Made by a program: the position numbers and the translations under genes. A stretch of DNA of 38,761 bases from RHKK01 sp964596245. Its GTDB lineage: Bacteria; Patescibacteriota; Patescibacteriia; 2-12-FULL-60-25. The stretch is from assembly GCA_964596245.1 (NCBI GenBank), contig CAZQSK010000007.1:1-38761 (forward strand). Direction: 5' to 3'. Below, in pieces: positions 1-7,753 of this stretch. The notes under the pieces are model-generated. The model made no database searches and was not told the DNA's origin. It saw only the letters and a list, made by a program, of their open reading frames with translations. How positions within the stretch are numbered: position 1 is the first letter of the stretch; each line of letters starts with the position of its first letter.

Positions 1-2
1 CG

Positions 3-1793
3 GCCGTCATCATTCTTTTCGGTGGCGGATATTTCGCGTTTGGTCGCGGTGGAAATGCCGGTCCGTTTTACGAAACGCGCAAAGTTGAAAAGGGGAATGT
101 GGTGCAAACGGTGGAAGTAACGGGTGAAATTAAGCCGGATGCCCGCTTGAATCTGGCGTTCAAAAGCACGGGTCCGCTTGAGCGTATCAATGTGAAGGTC
201 GGACAAGCCGTGAAGACGGGGCAGGTGCTGGCTGAGCTTGAAGCGCGCGATTTGCGTTTCGCCGCCGAGCGCGCTCGCGCCACGCTTGCGATTGCGCAAG
301 CAAATTTGGACGCCCGTTTGGCCGGCGAGACCAAGGAAACGATCGCGATTGCCCAGGCGCAGGTCGATCAAGCCACGGCCGACCTCGAAGCGACGCGTCA
401 GAACGTTCAGAACGAATTACGTGTCGCCGAGCTTGCGCTTGAGAAGGCGCAGACCGATTTTGAAACGAGTGGCGCCACTTCGGACCAGACGGTGGTCGCG
501 GCTTATGCCAACCTCCGTTCCGCCCTTCAGGGTGCGATGGGTCCGATGCGTTCCGGTTTGATCGACGGTGATGCGGAAATCGGCGTCGATAATACTTCGG
601 CCAACGACTTGTACGAAAACGTTCTTGGCTTGTATGCGCGTGATGCTCTTGAGCGCGCCAAACAAGCGTATCCGGCTGCGAAATCGGCCGTAAACACGGC
701 TGATGCGGCGGTTCGCACGTTGTCTGCTTCGACACCGAATAACGATGTGCTCGCGACGGGCGAGAAGGTTCAGGATGCCCTTCGCAAAACCCAGCTCTAT
801 CTCGACGAAGTGCAAAAGACATTGGCCGGTACTATCACCAATGCTTCGCTGACCGAGACGATGCTTTCCACCAAGAAGGCAACGATCGACGCTGATCGTG
901 CGAGCGTGAGTACGAATCTTACGAGCGTCACGAGTTATATCGAGACGGCTCGTTCCAGCACGATTTCGCAGGGCGGTTCAAAGGAAACGCTTCAGATCGC
1001 ACTGGACACGGCAAAAGCAAATTACGAAATCGCCAAATCAAACTTGGTAACAAAGGTGAAAACCGCAGAAACGAATCTCGCCATTCAAAAGGCGACGCTT
1101 GATCTTCGCAAGGCGGCGCCGCGCACGGTGGATGTCGCGGGTTTGCGTGCGCAGGTATTGGATGCGGCCACGGCTTATCAGCAGGCGCAGGAGCGTTTGG
1201 CTGACGTGCAGATCGTCGCGCCGGTGGACGGTATTCTTACGGATATCATTCCGAACTTGGGTGAACAGGTGACGGCCAATGTCACGGCCGTGAAAATGGT
1301 CACGAGTCAGGGATTCTCGATCGAAGCATTGGTGCCGGAAGCCGATATCGCCAAAGTTGAAGCGAATCAGGAAGTGAATATCACGCTGGATGCCTTTGGC
1401 GACGATGTAAAATTTGTCGGCAAGGTCATTTCGGAAAATCCGGACCAAACCAAGGTTTCGGATGCCATCTATTACAAGGCGTATGTCACGGTCGATCCGG
1501 CTGGACGCGATATTAAACCGGGTATGACGGCTAACCTTATTATTAAGACGGGGGAGCGCAGTGGTGTGCTCGTGGTCCCGACACGCGCATTGCGTGATCG
1601 CGACGGCCAGCGCTATGTCCGCGTGCTTGAGAATAAGCAACCGCGCGAAGTGGATGTTGAGCTTGGGTTGCGTGGTGACGAGGGCCGAACTGAAGTGGTG
1701 AAGGGCTTGTCGGAAAATCAGCTCGTCGTGATCAGCGAAGTTTCGGCTGACGAATTCGGCAAGCTTGAGGCGGAAGCTAAAACAGGGAACTGA
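3..1793 (+). CDS. HlyD/MacA-family efflux periplasmic adaptor (5' truncated)
   Basis: Membrane-fusion/adaptor subunit of an ABC export system, anchored in the membrane and linking the pump to the outside. The reading frame is open from base 3 to the window edge. The first residues (AVIILFGGGYFAFG) look like the end of an N-terminal membrane anchor, so the true start lies upstream and the ATG/GTG near base 99 is internal. After the anchor come a first lipoyl-like half, a long Ala/Gln/Lys-rich coiled-coil hairpin (roughly window bases 240-1170), a second lipoyl half (VDGILTDIIPNLGEQV) and beta-barrel/membrane-proximal domains ending near base 1793. The hairpin is long for a MacA-type adaptor. 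It is followed by an ATPase and two MacB-like permeases, which supports a MacAB-like export role; the substrate is unknown. In a CPR cell without an outer membrane the partner of the hairpin is unclear. Confidence 0.85.
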   Translation, partial: AVIILFGGGYFAFGRGGNAGPFYETRKVEKGNVVQTVEVTGEIKPDARLNLAFKSTGPLERINVKVGQAVKTGQVLAELEARDLRFAAERARATLAIAQANLDARLAGETKETIAIAQAQVDQATADLEATRQNVQNELRVAELALEKAQTDFETSGATSDQTVVAAYANLRSALQGAMGPMRSGLIDGDAEIGVDNTSANDLYENVLGLYARDALERAKQAYPAAKSAVNTADAAVRTLSASTPNNDVLATGEKVQDALRKTQLYLDEVQKTLAGTITNASLTETMLSTKKATIDADRASVSTNLTSVTSYIETARSSTISQGGSKETLQIALDTAKANYEIAKSNLVTKVKTAETNLAIQKATLDLRKAAPRTVDVAGLRAQVLDAATAYQQAQERLADVQIVAPVDGILTDIIPNLGEQVTANVTAVKMVTSQGFSIEALVPEADIAKVEANQEVNITLDAFGDDVKFVGKVISENPDQTKVSDAIYYKAYVTVDPAGRDIKPGMTANLIIKTGERSGVLVVPTRALRDRDGQRYVRVLENKQPREVDVELGLRGDEGRTEVVKGLSENQLVVISEVSADEFGKLEAEAKTGN

Positions 1794-1794
1794 T

Positions 1795-1857
1795 CGAATA
1801 ACGAGTAACGAATATCGTCGTACGATACCCGTTACTCGATACTCGTTTCTCGACTAT
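1795..1857 (+). repeat. Nine-unit heptamer array, each unit starting with CG
   Basis: The whole gap between the adaptor gene and the ATPase gene splits into nine consecutive 7-base units, every one beginning CG: CGAATAA, CGAGTAA, CGAATAT, CGTCGTA, CGATACC, CGTTACT, CGATACT, CGTTTCT, CGACTAT. The left half is roughly the reverse complement of the right half (CGAGTAAC against GTTACTCG), so the RNA could fold into a hairpin. The last unit runs into the ATG of the ATPase gene. A related three-unit array lies inside grpE at 10126-10146. Confidence 0.75.
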
Positions 1858-2593
1858 GTCCAAACAAGAACCCGTCATTCGCATACAGGGGTTGAAGAAG
1901 GCGTACTTCAACGAAGACGTCGCTACGCATGTATTGCATGGGATTGATGTTGATATTCCCAAAGGTGAATTCGTGGCCATCATGGGTCCCTCGGGCTCGG
2001 GTAAGTCGACGCTTATGCAGATCTTGGGATTTCTCGATACGCTCACGGGTGGAAAGTATTTGTTTGAAGGCCGGGACGTTTCTTCGTTGAGCGATGATGA
2101 GCTCGCTTCATTGCGTGGCGAAAAAGTCGGCTTCATTTTTCAATCGTTTAACCTGTTGCCGAAGACATCGGTATTGGAAAATGTGAAATTGCCGCTGTTG
2201 TACTCGGATGTTCCGTTGCGTGAGCGCGACAAATACGCGATGGATGCGATCAACATTGTTGGTCTTGGTCATCGCGTGAACAATCTCTCTAACCAATTGT
2301 CCGGTGGTGAGCGTCAGCGCGTGGCTATTGCGCGCGCGTTGGTGCGTAAGCCGTCGGTGATTTTTGCAGACGAACCCACCGGTAACCTGGATTCGAAAAA
2401 CGGACAGGCCGTGATGGATACCTTGCTCGAGCTGAATATCAAGAAAGGTCACACGATCATTCTCGTGACGCATGAAACCGACACCGCCGCGTACGCTGAG
2501 CGCATCCTTCTGTTGCGCGATGGACTGTTGGTTGGTGATCGTCTCACGGATGGGGAGCGTCATAAATTGGGAGAGAAGGAGCTTCGCAAATAA
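1856..2593 (+). CDS. ABC transporter ATP-binding protein, MacB/LolD type
   Basis: ATPase that powers the exporter formed with the adjacent adaptor and permeases; cytoplasmic, associated with the membrane subunits. 245 residues, the usual length for a stand-alone LolD/MacB-type ATPase. Walker A (GPSGSGKST, residues 44-52), the ABC signature (LSGGE, 148-152) and Walker B with catalytic Glu (VIFADEPTG, 168-176) are all intact, and the H-loop is in VTHE near residue 205. The ATG follows the heptamer array directly, without a recognisable Shine-Dalgarno. Two bases separate it from the first permease gene, so it is cotranscribed with it. Confidence 0.93.
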   Translation: MSKQEPVIRIQGLKKAYFNEDVATHVLHGIDVDIPKGEFVAIMGPSGSGKSTLMQILGFLDTLTGGKYLFEGRDVSSLSDDELASLRGEKVGFIFQSFNLLPKTSVLENVKLPLLYSDVPLRERDKYAMDAINIVGLGHRVNNLSNQLSGGERQRVAIARALVRKPSVIFADEPTGNLDSKNGQAVMDTLLELNIKKGHTIILVTHETDTAAYAERILLLRDGLLVGDRLTDGERHKLGEKELRK

Positions 2594-2595
2594 CC

Positions 2596-3813
2596 ATGCA
2601 TGTACGCGACTTGATCGAGTCCGCGCTGGAAAGCCTCGGCCGTACAAAGGGTCGAACGGCCTTGACCATGCTCGGGATCGTTATCGGGATCACATCCGTG
2701 ATTCTGGTGTTGTCGATCGCCGAAGCGGCCGAGCGCTATATCATCAGTACCGTAAACTCATTCGGTTCCGGCCTCATCATTGTGGCGAATGGTCCACCGA
2801 GCTCGGGGAGTTTTTCCAACGCGTTTGCGGAAGAGGTCCTGACCTATGACGATTTGCGCGCCTTGCGTCAGAAATCGTGGATGGATTTGGCCGTGGCAAG
2901 CATCGAGCAGAATGACAAAGTCAGCGCCAACGGCGTTGAACGCGACGGGAAAGTGACGGCAACCATGCCGGATGAGATCAAGTTTTATGATATTAAGCCG
3001 GCACAGGGGCTTTTCTTGTCCTATGAAGATGTGGATTCCGCGGCTCGTGTCACTGTGTTGGGCGCCGAAATTGCCCGCGAGCTTTTTGGTGACGGGGATT
3101 TGGTCGGAAAGACCGTGAAGATCGCACGTCAGAACTTTCGTGTGATCGGCGTGATGGAAAAGGTCGGTACACGTGGGTTCGATAATGTAGATCGAAACGT
3201 GTACATCCCCGTTACGGCGGCGATGGATCTGTATAGCAAGAAATATGTGCAGGGTCTCGTTCTTCGAACGAATCTCGTGTCTATCACCGACGGGATGCGC
3301 CGTATCCAAGACGTGTTGCGTGATCGGCACAATATCGATTTCGGCGAAGAAGATGATTTCACCGTCCTTTCGCAAGAGGAATTGGTAAAAACGGTGACAC
3401 AGATTACGGACGTGCTCGGTTTGTTATTGTCGGCGATTGCGGCGATCTCGCTTGTGGTGGGTGGCATCGGCATCATGAATATCATGTATGTTTCGGTCAC
3501 CGAACGCACGCGTGAAATCGGTTTGCGCAAATCCTTAGGTGCACGCAGCCGCGATATTCTCGGTCAGTTTTTATTCGAGGCGATCGTGCTTACGGGTGCC
3601 GGTGGTTTGATCGGTATTGCATTGGGCATGATTTTTTCCTGGATCGCGATTGCGGTCATCGCGACCTTTCAGCCGGGTTGGGCGTTTGCGGTTTCCATGA
3701 CCGGCGTCGCGTTGGGATTTGGCGTGTCCGCGGCGATCGGTGTTGTCTTCGGGTATGCGCCGGCTCGAAAAGCCTCGCTTTTGAATCCGATCGAAGCCTT
3801 GCGCAAAGAATGA
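2596..3813 (+). CDS. MacB-like ABC transporter permease 1
   Basis: Membrane subunit of the exporter. 405 residues with the MacB/FtsX layout: an N-terminal membrane segment (TALTMLGIVIGITSVILVLSI), a large extracytoplasmic MacB periplasmic core domain (about residues 55-245), then three C-terminal membrane segments that include the family motif GGIGIMNIMYVSVTERTREIGLRKSLGA. It ends in NPIEALRKE, the typical MacB/FtsX tail. Starts 2 bases after the ATPase stop and ends 1 base before the second permease, so the genes form an operon. Paralogous to the next gene. Confidence 0.92.
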   Translation: MHVRDLIESALESLGRTKGRTALTMLGIVIGITSVILVLSIAEAAERYIISTVNSFGSGLIIVANGPPSSGSFSNAFAEEVLTYDDLRALRQKSWMDLAVASIEQNDKVSANGVERDGKVTATMPDEIKFYDIKPAQGLFLSYEDVDSAARVTVLGAEIARELFGDGDLVGKTVKIARQNFRVIGVMEKVGTRGFDNVDRNVYIPVTAAMDLYSKKYVQGLVLRTNLVSITDGMRRIQDVLRDRHNIDFGEEDDFTVLSQEELVKTVTQITDVLGLLLSAIAAISLVVGGIGIMNIMYVSVTERTREIGLRKSLGARSRDILGQFLFEAIVLTGAGGLIGIALGMIFSWIAIAVIATFQPGWAFAVSMTGVALGFGVSAAIGVVFGYAPARKASLLNPIEALRKE

Positions 3814-3814
3814 T

Positions 3815-5047
3815 ATGAGAATTCGAGATCTCGTTTCCATTTCCCTCACGAGCCTTGTGCGCAACAAGGCGCGTGCGATTTTGACGATGCTTGGCATCGT
3901 AATCGGGATCGCGTCCGTGATCCTCATGTTATCGGTTGGCAAGGCAGCGGAACGATTCTTGTTGGCAAACGTTGCCTCATTTGGGCCTGATGTGGTCATC
4001 GTCTCAAATGGAAGCGGTGATGCGAGTGGAGGCGGGCCCAATCCGCTTCAGCGCCAAACCCTGACATATAAGGATTATCGCGAGCTGAAACGCCGTTCAT
4101 GGGTGGACGCGATTGTGGGAACGATTGTGAGTACGGCTGTTGTCACCTACGGTCCCGAGAATATGAACGTTTCCGTGTGGGGCTCCACGCCGGGCGAAAT
4201 TGAGATTTTTACGGGGACAGTGGCCGAGGGTCGTTTCTTGCTGGACGATGATGTCGATGGTCGCACGAAAGTCGCCGTCATCGGTCACGGAGTGGCACGT
4301 GAGTTGTTTGGTGACGGGTCTCCGATTGGAAAAGTGATCAAGGTGCGCCGTGTGAACTATCGCGTGGTCGGTGTGATGGAGAAGGCGGGTACGCGTTTTT
4401 TCACCAAGCTGGATGATCTTGTTTATATTCCCGTGACTTCTGCCATGGATCTGTTCAATAAGGATCGGTTGAATTTTTTGAGCTTGAAACCGCTCGACAT
4501 GTCACCGGATGAGGCAAAGGAAGAGGTGCGTTTTGTGCTTCGCGATACGCATAAGCTCGACAATCCGAATGGCGTCCTTTCGAAGGACGATTTTCGTGTC
4601 GGAACGCAGGAGGACGCGCAAAAAAATGCCGGCACCATCGGCCAAGTGCTTTCGATTTTGCTCGGCTCGATTGCGGCTATTTCTCTGGTTGTCGGCGGCA
4701 TCGGCATCATGAATATCATGTATGTGACGGTCACCGAGCGCACATCTGAAATCGGTTTGCGTAAGGCGCTCGGCGCGAAGAAGGTGGACGTCCTCGGCCA
4801 GTTTTTGGCAGAGGCGATCGCCGTGACTTCGGTTGGCGGCGTCATTGGGATCATCTTTGGCATTATTTTGTCATGGCTCACCATTCAAATTCTGAACTCA
4901 TTTCAGCCCGGCTGGACCTTCATGTTGAACGTGGAATCCATTGTCATGGCTTTCAGCGTGTCCGCGGCTATCGGTATCGTGTTCGGTTTTAATCCTGCCC
5001 GCCGCGCTTCCAAGCTCAGTCCGATTGAAGCATTGCGTTACGAGTAG
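3815..5047 (+). CDS. MacB-like ABC transporter permease 2
   Basis: Second MacB/FtsX-type permease, 410 residues, with the same layout as its neighbour: N-terminal membrane segment (AILTMLGIVIGIASVILMLSV), extracytoplasmic core, and C-terminal segments with GGIGIMNIMYVTVTERTSEIGLRKALGA. Long stretches are the same in both proteins, especially the membrane parts, while the extracytoplasmic cores differ more. This suggests tandem duplication followed by divergence, so the transporter may be a heterodimer; MacB itself is a homodimer. One base separates it from the upstream gene. Last member of the exporter operon; the next gene has its own promoter. Confidence 0.9.
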   Translation: MRIRDLVSISLTSLVRNKARAILTMLGIVIGIASVILMLSVGKAAERFLLANVASFGPDVVIVSNGSGDASGGGPNPLQRQTLTYKDYRELKRRSWVDAIVGTIVSTAVVTYGPENMNVSVWGSTPGEIEIFTGTVAEGRFLLDDDVDGRTKVAVIGHGVARELFGDGSPIGKVIKVRRVNYRVVGVMEKAGTRFFTKLDDLVYIPVTSAMDLFNKDRLNFLSLKPLDMSPDEAKEEVRFVLRDTHKLDNPNGVLSKDDFRVGTQEDAQKNAGTIGQVLSILLGSIAAISLVVGGIGIMNIMYVTVTERTSEIGLRKALGAKKVDVLGQFLAEAIAVTSVGGVIGIIFGIILSWLTIQILNSFQPGWTFMLNVESIVMAFSVSAAIGIVFGFNPARRASKLSPIEALRYE

Positions 5048-5054
5048 GGAAGGA

Positions 5055-5083
5055 TTGACTTTTTATGAGAAAATTGTTTCTAT
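5055..5083 (+). promoter_or_regulatory. Predicted sigma70-type promoter of orphan gene 5104
   Basis: TTGACT (5055-5060), a 17-base spacer and TTCTAT (5078-5083). It lies within GAAGGATTGAC, an 11-mer that also precedes the orphan gene at 7754. The gap to the start codon is about 20 bases and contains AGGAGG. Confidence 0.5.
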
Positions 5084-5103
5084 TTTGTCGCTAGGAGGCA
5101 GAG

Positions 5104-5430
5104 ATGAGAAATTTCGAAGATCGTCTGAGTGACCTGCTGCAGCCGCTGAGCTTCAATGCTCTGGAGAGCATGATCGGGATCGGGATCAAGATCGTCGACC
5201 GCAAGTTCGGCAAGATCTTCATCGGCACGATCCTCTCGGCCGAGTTCCGGCCGATCGAGCCCGGCTCGAGCATGGGCACCGACTCGCTGCGCTTCGTCAT
5301 CAACGGCGTGCCCCACGAGAGCGGCATGCCCATCATCGAGTTGCGCCTGAAGGACGGCGAGCTCGACTGGAAGATCGCCTTCGGCAACTTCCAGAACGCT
5401 GCGGATCTCCGGATCCACTTCCTGCGCTGA
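5104..5430 (+). CDS. Orphan small protein A (108 aa)
   Basis: I do not recognise a family. 108 residues, soluble, beginning MRNFEDRLSDLLQPL, with no signal peptide, membrane segment or Cys cluster. The middle reads like alternating beta strands (FGKIFIGTILSAEFRPIE, LRFVINGV, IIELRLKDGELDWKIAF). The start is supported by AGGAGG ending 6 bases before the ATG. Codon use is GC-rich (ATC, CTG, CTC, GGC) and unlike the exporter genes upstream, which use many TTG, CTT and ATT codons. It stands alone between its own promoter and a terminator whose hairpin includes the TGA stop. Member of the orphan group described in the findings; transfer or special expression needs are both possible explanations. 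Confidence 0.75.
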   Translation: MRNFEDRLSDLLQPLSFNALESMIGIGIKIVDRKFGKIFIGTILSAEFRPIEPGSSMGTDSLRFVINGVPHESGMPIIELRLKDGELDWKIAFGNFQNAADLRIHFLR

Positions 5431-5451
5431 TCCCACCAGGGATCTTTTTTT
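5429..5451 (+). terminator. Intrinsic terminator of orphan gene 5104
   Basis: GATCCC (5429-5434), loop ACCA, GGGATC (5439-5444), then seven T. The 5' arm starts inside the TGA stop codon. The same arms recur after the genes at 7125 and 7754. The promoter of the next gene begins at the end of the T run. Confidence 0.85.
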
Positions 5452-5459
5452 GTTACACT
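5451..5459 (+). promoter_or_regulatory. Extended -10 promoter of the methyltransferase gene
   Basis: TGTTACACT, an extended -10 (TGnTACACT), ends 6 bases before the ATG at 5466. Transcription would start at or next to the start codon, giving a leaderless message. No Shine-Dalgarno is present. Confidence 0.5.
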
Positions 5460-5465
5460 CGTTTT

Positions 5466-5987
5466 ATGGATCTGTTTTGGTTGGCGGTTTCGATCGGGGT
5501 GCTGTTCCTGCTGGCCCGCTGGTTTGGCGGCATGGGCGTTGGCGCTCCGTGGCTTCCGGTACGAAAACAGGATATCGAAGCCGCGCTTCAACTCGTTGAA
5601 ATACAACCCACGGACACAGTGGTCGATCTTGGTTCGGGCGATGGGCGTTTACTTATTGCAGCCGCTGAAAAAGGCGCAACCGCGATCGGATATGAATTGA
5701 ATCCTTTCATGGTTTGGCTTTCGCGTGTGCGCTTGAAACGTTTCGGGACGCGCGCAATCGTGCATCAAAAAAATCTTTTATTGGCAGATCTATCTCAGGC
5801 GACGGTTATCTATATATTTGGGATTGATTCCATCATGCCCAAGATTGTAGCCAAGCTACAGCGAGAAGCGCGGCCCGAAGCGCGCATTCTTTCCTTCGCC
5901 TTTTCGCTTGAAGGATTGCGCGAAATTGGGAAGCGGGGGATCGCGCGTTTATATACGATACCGATTGACAGAATAGGCGAAAACTGA
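5466..5987 (+). CDS. Membrane-anchored class I SAM-dependent methyltransferase-like protein
   Basis: Probable S-adenosylmethionine-binding protein held in the membrane by one N-terminal segment (LFWLAVSIGVLFLLARWF). 173 residues. SAM motif I is clear (VVDLGSGDGRLL, about 52-63) and an acidic residue follows at the end of strand 2 (GYELNPF, about 75-81). The remainder is a shortened Rossmann fold (VIYIFGIDSIMPKIVAKL, then RILSFAF). The size and layout match small methyltransferase-like proteins common in CPR genomes; the substrate is unknown. The gene is monocistronic, with an upstream terminator and an extended -10 element 6 bases before the ATG. Confidence 0.8.
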   Translation: MDLFWLAVSIGVLFLLARWFGGMGVGAPWLPVRKQDIEAALQLVEIQPTDTVVDLGSGDGRLLIAAAEKGATAIGYELNPFMVWLSRVRLKRFGTRAIVHQKNLLLADLSQATVIYIFGIDSIMPKIVAKLQREARPEARILSFAFSLEGLREIGKRGIARLYTIPIDRIGEN

Positions 5988-6017
5988 TCCACTCAGGCCA
6001 CGGAAAGGGAGGTGCCC

Positions 6018-6554
6018 GTGCATTCGTACTTTCAGATGTTGAGTGGGCCGCTCATGGCCCTGATTCACTGGTCGGATGAGCTCGCGACCTCCGAGGGTCT
6101 CGATGCATCCGGTTTGGATTTCACGATCCAGGGCTTCCAGACTGAGTTCGTCCCAACGGACGGTTCGAGGCTTGGGTTCGCGTTCAGGCGGTGCATCACC
6201 ATCCTGAGCGCGCACAGCGATCTGCCGCGGCAGCTCGAGATCAAGTACGATGACATCCATCGGGATGATCCGACCGCCGTCGTGATGTTCGAGCTTTCGA
6301 TCCAGACCTTCAAGGGTCGGGAACTCGAAGGTCAGGAAATCACGGTCTTCTGCGACGTGATGAATGGCGAGTGGTACTCCATCGCGCCGGCGACGGCCAA
6401 GGGGTACTTGATCCCGAAAGAGGACAAACGCCTCTTCACTCGATTCAAGATGCCGTTGAAGGACGGCATTCGCCGCCTCACCGAGGCGCAAGGCAAGGCT
6501 CTGGTCAATCGCATGCTCAAGGTCGCCATGTTGAAGGAGGCACGCAATGAGTGA
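6018..6554 (+). CDS. Orphan small protein B (178 aa, GTG start)
   Basis: Unrecognised soluble protein. I chose GTG 6018 because GGGAGG (6008-6012) ends 5 bases upstream. The in-frame GTG at 6012 overlaps that Shine-Dalgarno and cannot be the start. The protein starts MHSYFQMLSGPL, is rich in charged residues and has no membrane segment. It carries short beta-like stretches (LEIKYDDIH, AVVMFELSIQTF, EITVFCDVMNGEWYSI) and a basic helical C-terminus. TTGACA at 5965-5970, inside the end of the upstream gene, could be its -35, but the -10 is poor. Codon use is moderately GC-rich. The stop overlaps the next orphan's start by 8 bases, so the two are translationally coupled and probably work together. 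Confidence 0.72.
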   Translation: MHSYFQMLSGPLMALIHWSDELATSEGLDASGLDFTIQGFQTEFVPTDGSRLGFAFRRCITILSAHSDLPRQLEIKYDDIHRDDPTAVVMFELSIQTFKGRELEGQEITVFCDVMNGEWYSIAPATAKGYLIPKEDKRLFTRFKMPLKDGIRRLTEAQGKALVNRMLKVAMLKEARNE

Positions 6555-7065
6555 TCCGATGCTCGAGGAGACCCCGTTCTACGCCCAGCTCCGCGAGGAG
6601 TACAAGTCGCTGCGCAAGCTGCTCGCCGAGTGCGGCTACCAGCCGACGGTCGACGATCTCGATCCGGCTCTCGCCTTGGCGCATCATCTGCGCCACGAGG
6701 ACGACATCGTCCACGTGCCGGAGATCGGTCGTCACGGCTACTGCCTGACGCGCGGGATCCGGCTGCCGTACGGCCAGAACCCGGAGCGTCCCAGCGAGGC
6801 GGGGATCTACCTCGCCTTCGAGTCGCTCGAGAGCACGACCCCGCCCTACGGCGACGGTCTGCGGCTGAGCAAGCTGCTCGGTCGTACGCACTCGTGGCGC
6901 ATCGACCTCTGGACGATCAACGATCAGCCGAGGGACATCTGCGGTATCCGCCGCGACATCCTCGGACACAAGGACGAGCTTCGCATGGGACAGTTCATCG
7001 TCCCGACCGAGCTCGTTCCCCACATCGTGGCGCGTATCGTGCGCCACCACATGACCGGCATGTAG
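6547..7065 (+). CDS. Orphan small protein C (172 aa)
   Basis: Unrecognised soluble protein starting MSDPMLEETPFYAQLREEYK. The ATG follows AAGGAGG by 6 bases and overlaps the end of gene B. The N-terminal third is helical and acidic (REEYKSLRKLLAEC). A His-rich segment follows (LALAHHLRHEDDIVHVPEIGRHGY), then a mixed region and a His-rich end (IVRHHMTGM). The His/Asp/Glu clusters could bind metal, but I see no known metal motif. Codon use is strongly GC-biased (CTC, CTG, ATC, CGC). The TAG stop lies in the loop of the terminator hairpin. Confidence 0.72.
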   Translation: MSDPMLEETPFYAQLREEYKSLRKLLAECGYQPTVDDLDPALALAHHLRHEDDIVHVPEIGRHGYCLTRGIRLPYGQNPERPSEAGIYLAFESLESTTPPYGDGLRLSKLLGRTHSWRIDLWTINDQPRDICGIRRDILGHKDELRMGQFIVPTELVPHIVARIVRHHMTGM

Positions 7066-7081
7066 TCTTGCCGGTTTTTTT
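7054..7081 (+). terminator. Intrinsic terminator of the B-C orphan pair
   Basis: ACCGGCA (7054-7060) pairs perfectly with TGCCGGT (7069-7075), followed by a T run to 7081. The TAG stop of gene C is in the 8-base loop. Confidence 0.85.
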
Positions 7082-7124
7082 AATGTCTGATATTAACCCT
7101 CGACCCCTCAACCAAGGAGACCTG

Positions 7125-7655
7125 ATGGGACGTACTGACCAATTCGTGGAGCTTGCCCGCACCGCCGGACTGCAGAACGCCGTTCCCGAGAACGAGCGAC
7201 TCACCGGCCAGACCCTGTTCATCGCTCATTCGAGCGGTGTGATGCTGACCATCATCGAGGAGCCACCTTCCGAGGGGGGCGAGACGGCGATGTCGCTCGT
7301 CTATGGCGAGCAGAACGATCCCAGCGAGGATCTTCCGCGCATCACGCTGCGCTACGATCCGACCTACGATGCCTGGGTGCTTGAGTACGCGCCCGAAGAC
7401 GTCGAGATCCCCCGAGAGATGAAGTTCTTCGGGGAGCGGCTTGGCCTCACGACTCTCAACGAGAGCCAGATGCTCTACGAGGACAAGCTTCAGAGCGTTG
7501 TCGACGCGATGATCGGCGAGGCCGGTCGGCGTCTCATCCCGCCCGCCCTGCAGACGCAGCCGGTGCACAGCCGACGACCGCTCAGCGATCTGATCGAGAG
7601 CGGTGAGCTCGACCCCTCGCTCTTCCGAGCCCCGCGCCCTCCGCGCGACCCCTGA
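7125..7655 (+). CDS. Orphan small protein D (176 aa)
   Basis: Unrecognised soluble protein. ATG 7125 is preferred because AAGGAG (7114-7119) ends 5 bases upstream; an earlier in-frame ATG at 7083 has no such site and touches the previous terminator. The sequence begins MGRTDQFVELARTAG. The central part looks like a beta-rich fold (TLFIAHSSGVMLTIIEE, AMSLVYGE, PRITLRYDPTYDAWVLEY). The C-terminus is Pro/Arg-rich and probably disordered (SLFRAPRPPRDP). No membrane segment. Strong GC codon bias. The 43-base gap to the previous terminator holds no convincing promoter. Confidence 0.72.
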   Translation: MGRTDQFVELARTAGLQNAVPENERLTGQTLFIAHSSGVMLTIIEEPPSEGGETAMSLVYGEQNDPSEDLPRITLRYDPTYDAWVLEYAPEDVEIPREMKFFGERLGLTTLNESQMLYEDKLQSVVDAMIGEAGRRLIPPALQTQPVHSRRPLSDLIESGELDPSLFRAPRPPRDP

Positions 7656-7674
7656 TCCCACCTGGGATCTTTTT
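7654..7674 (+). terminator. Intrinsic terminator of orphan gene 7125
   Basis: GATCCC, loop ACCT, GGGATC, then five T, starting inside the TGA stop codon. The arms are the same as in the terminators at 5429 and 8259. The following CATATC is also found after the terminator at 9325. Confidence 0.85.
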
Positions 7675-7687
7675 CATATCCGAAGGA

Positions 7688-7716
7688 TTGACAAAGGTGC
7701 TTTATTTTGTTAGATG
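7688..7716 (+). promoter_or_regulatory. Predicted promoter of orphan gene 7754
   Basis: TTGACA (7688-7693), then TTAGAT (7710-7715, 16-base spacer) or TAGATG one base later. A short hairpin, GGCAC (7720-7724) with GTGCC (7731-7735), lies at the expected 5' end of the transcript. Confidence 0.55.
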
Positions 7717-7753
7717 ATGGGCACCGTTTTGTGCCGAAAGGCGAGGAGGTTCC

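Noticed and set aside
187..822. Long reverse-strand open frames opposite the adaptor gene (and similar ones opposite dnaK, groEL and nrdD).
   Set aside because: They lie wholly under clearly recognised + strand genes, have no start signals, and their sequences look like out-of-frame readings rich in Arg or Ser.
6630..7124. A longer N-terminal extension for the orphan gene at 7125, open back to 6630.
   Set aside because: The extension runs through gene C and its terminator and reads as Arg/Pro-rich out-of-frame sequence. The AAGGAG before 7125 marks the start.
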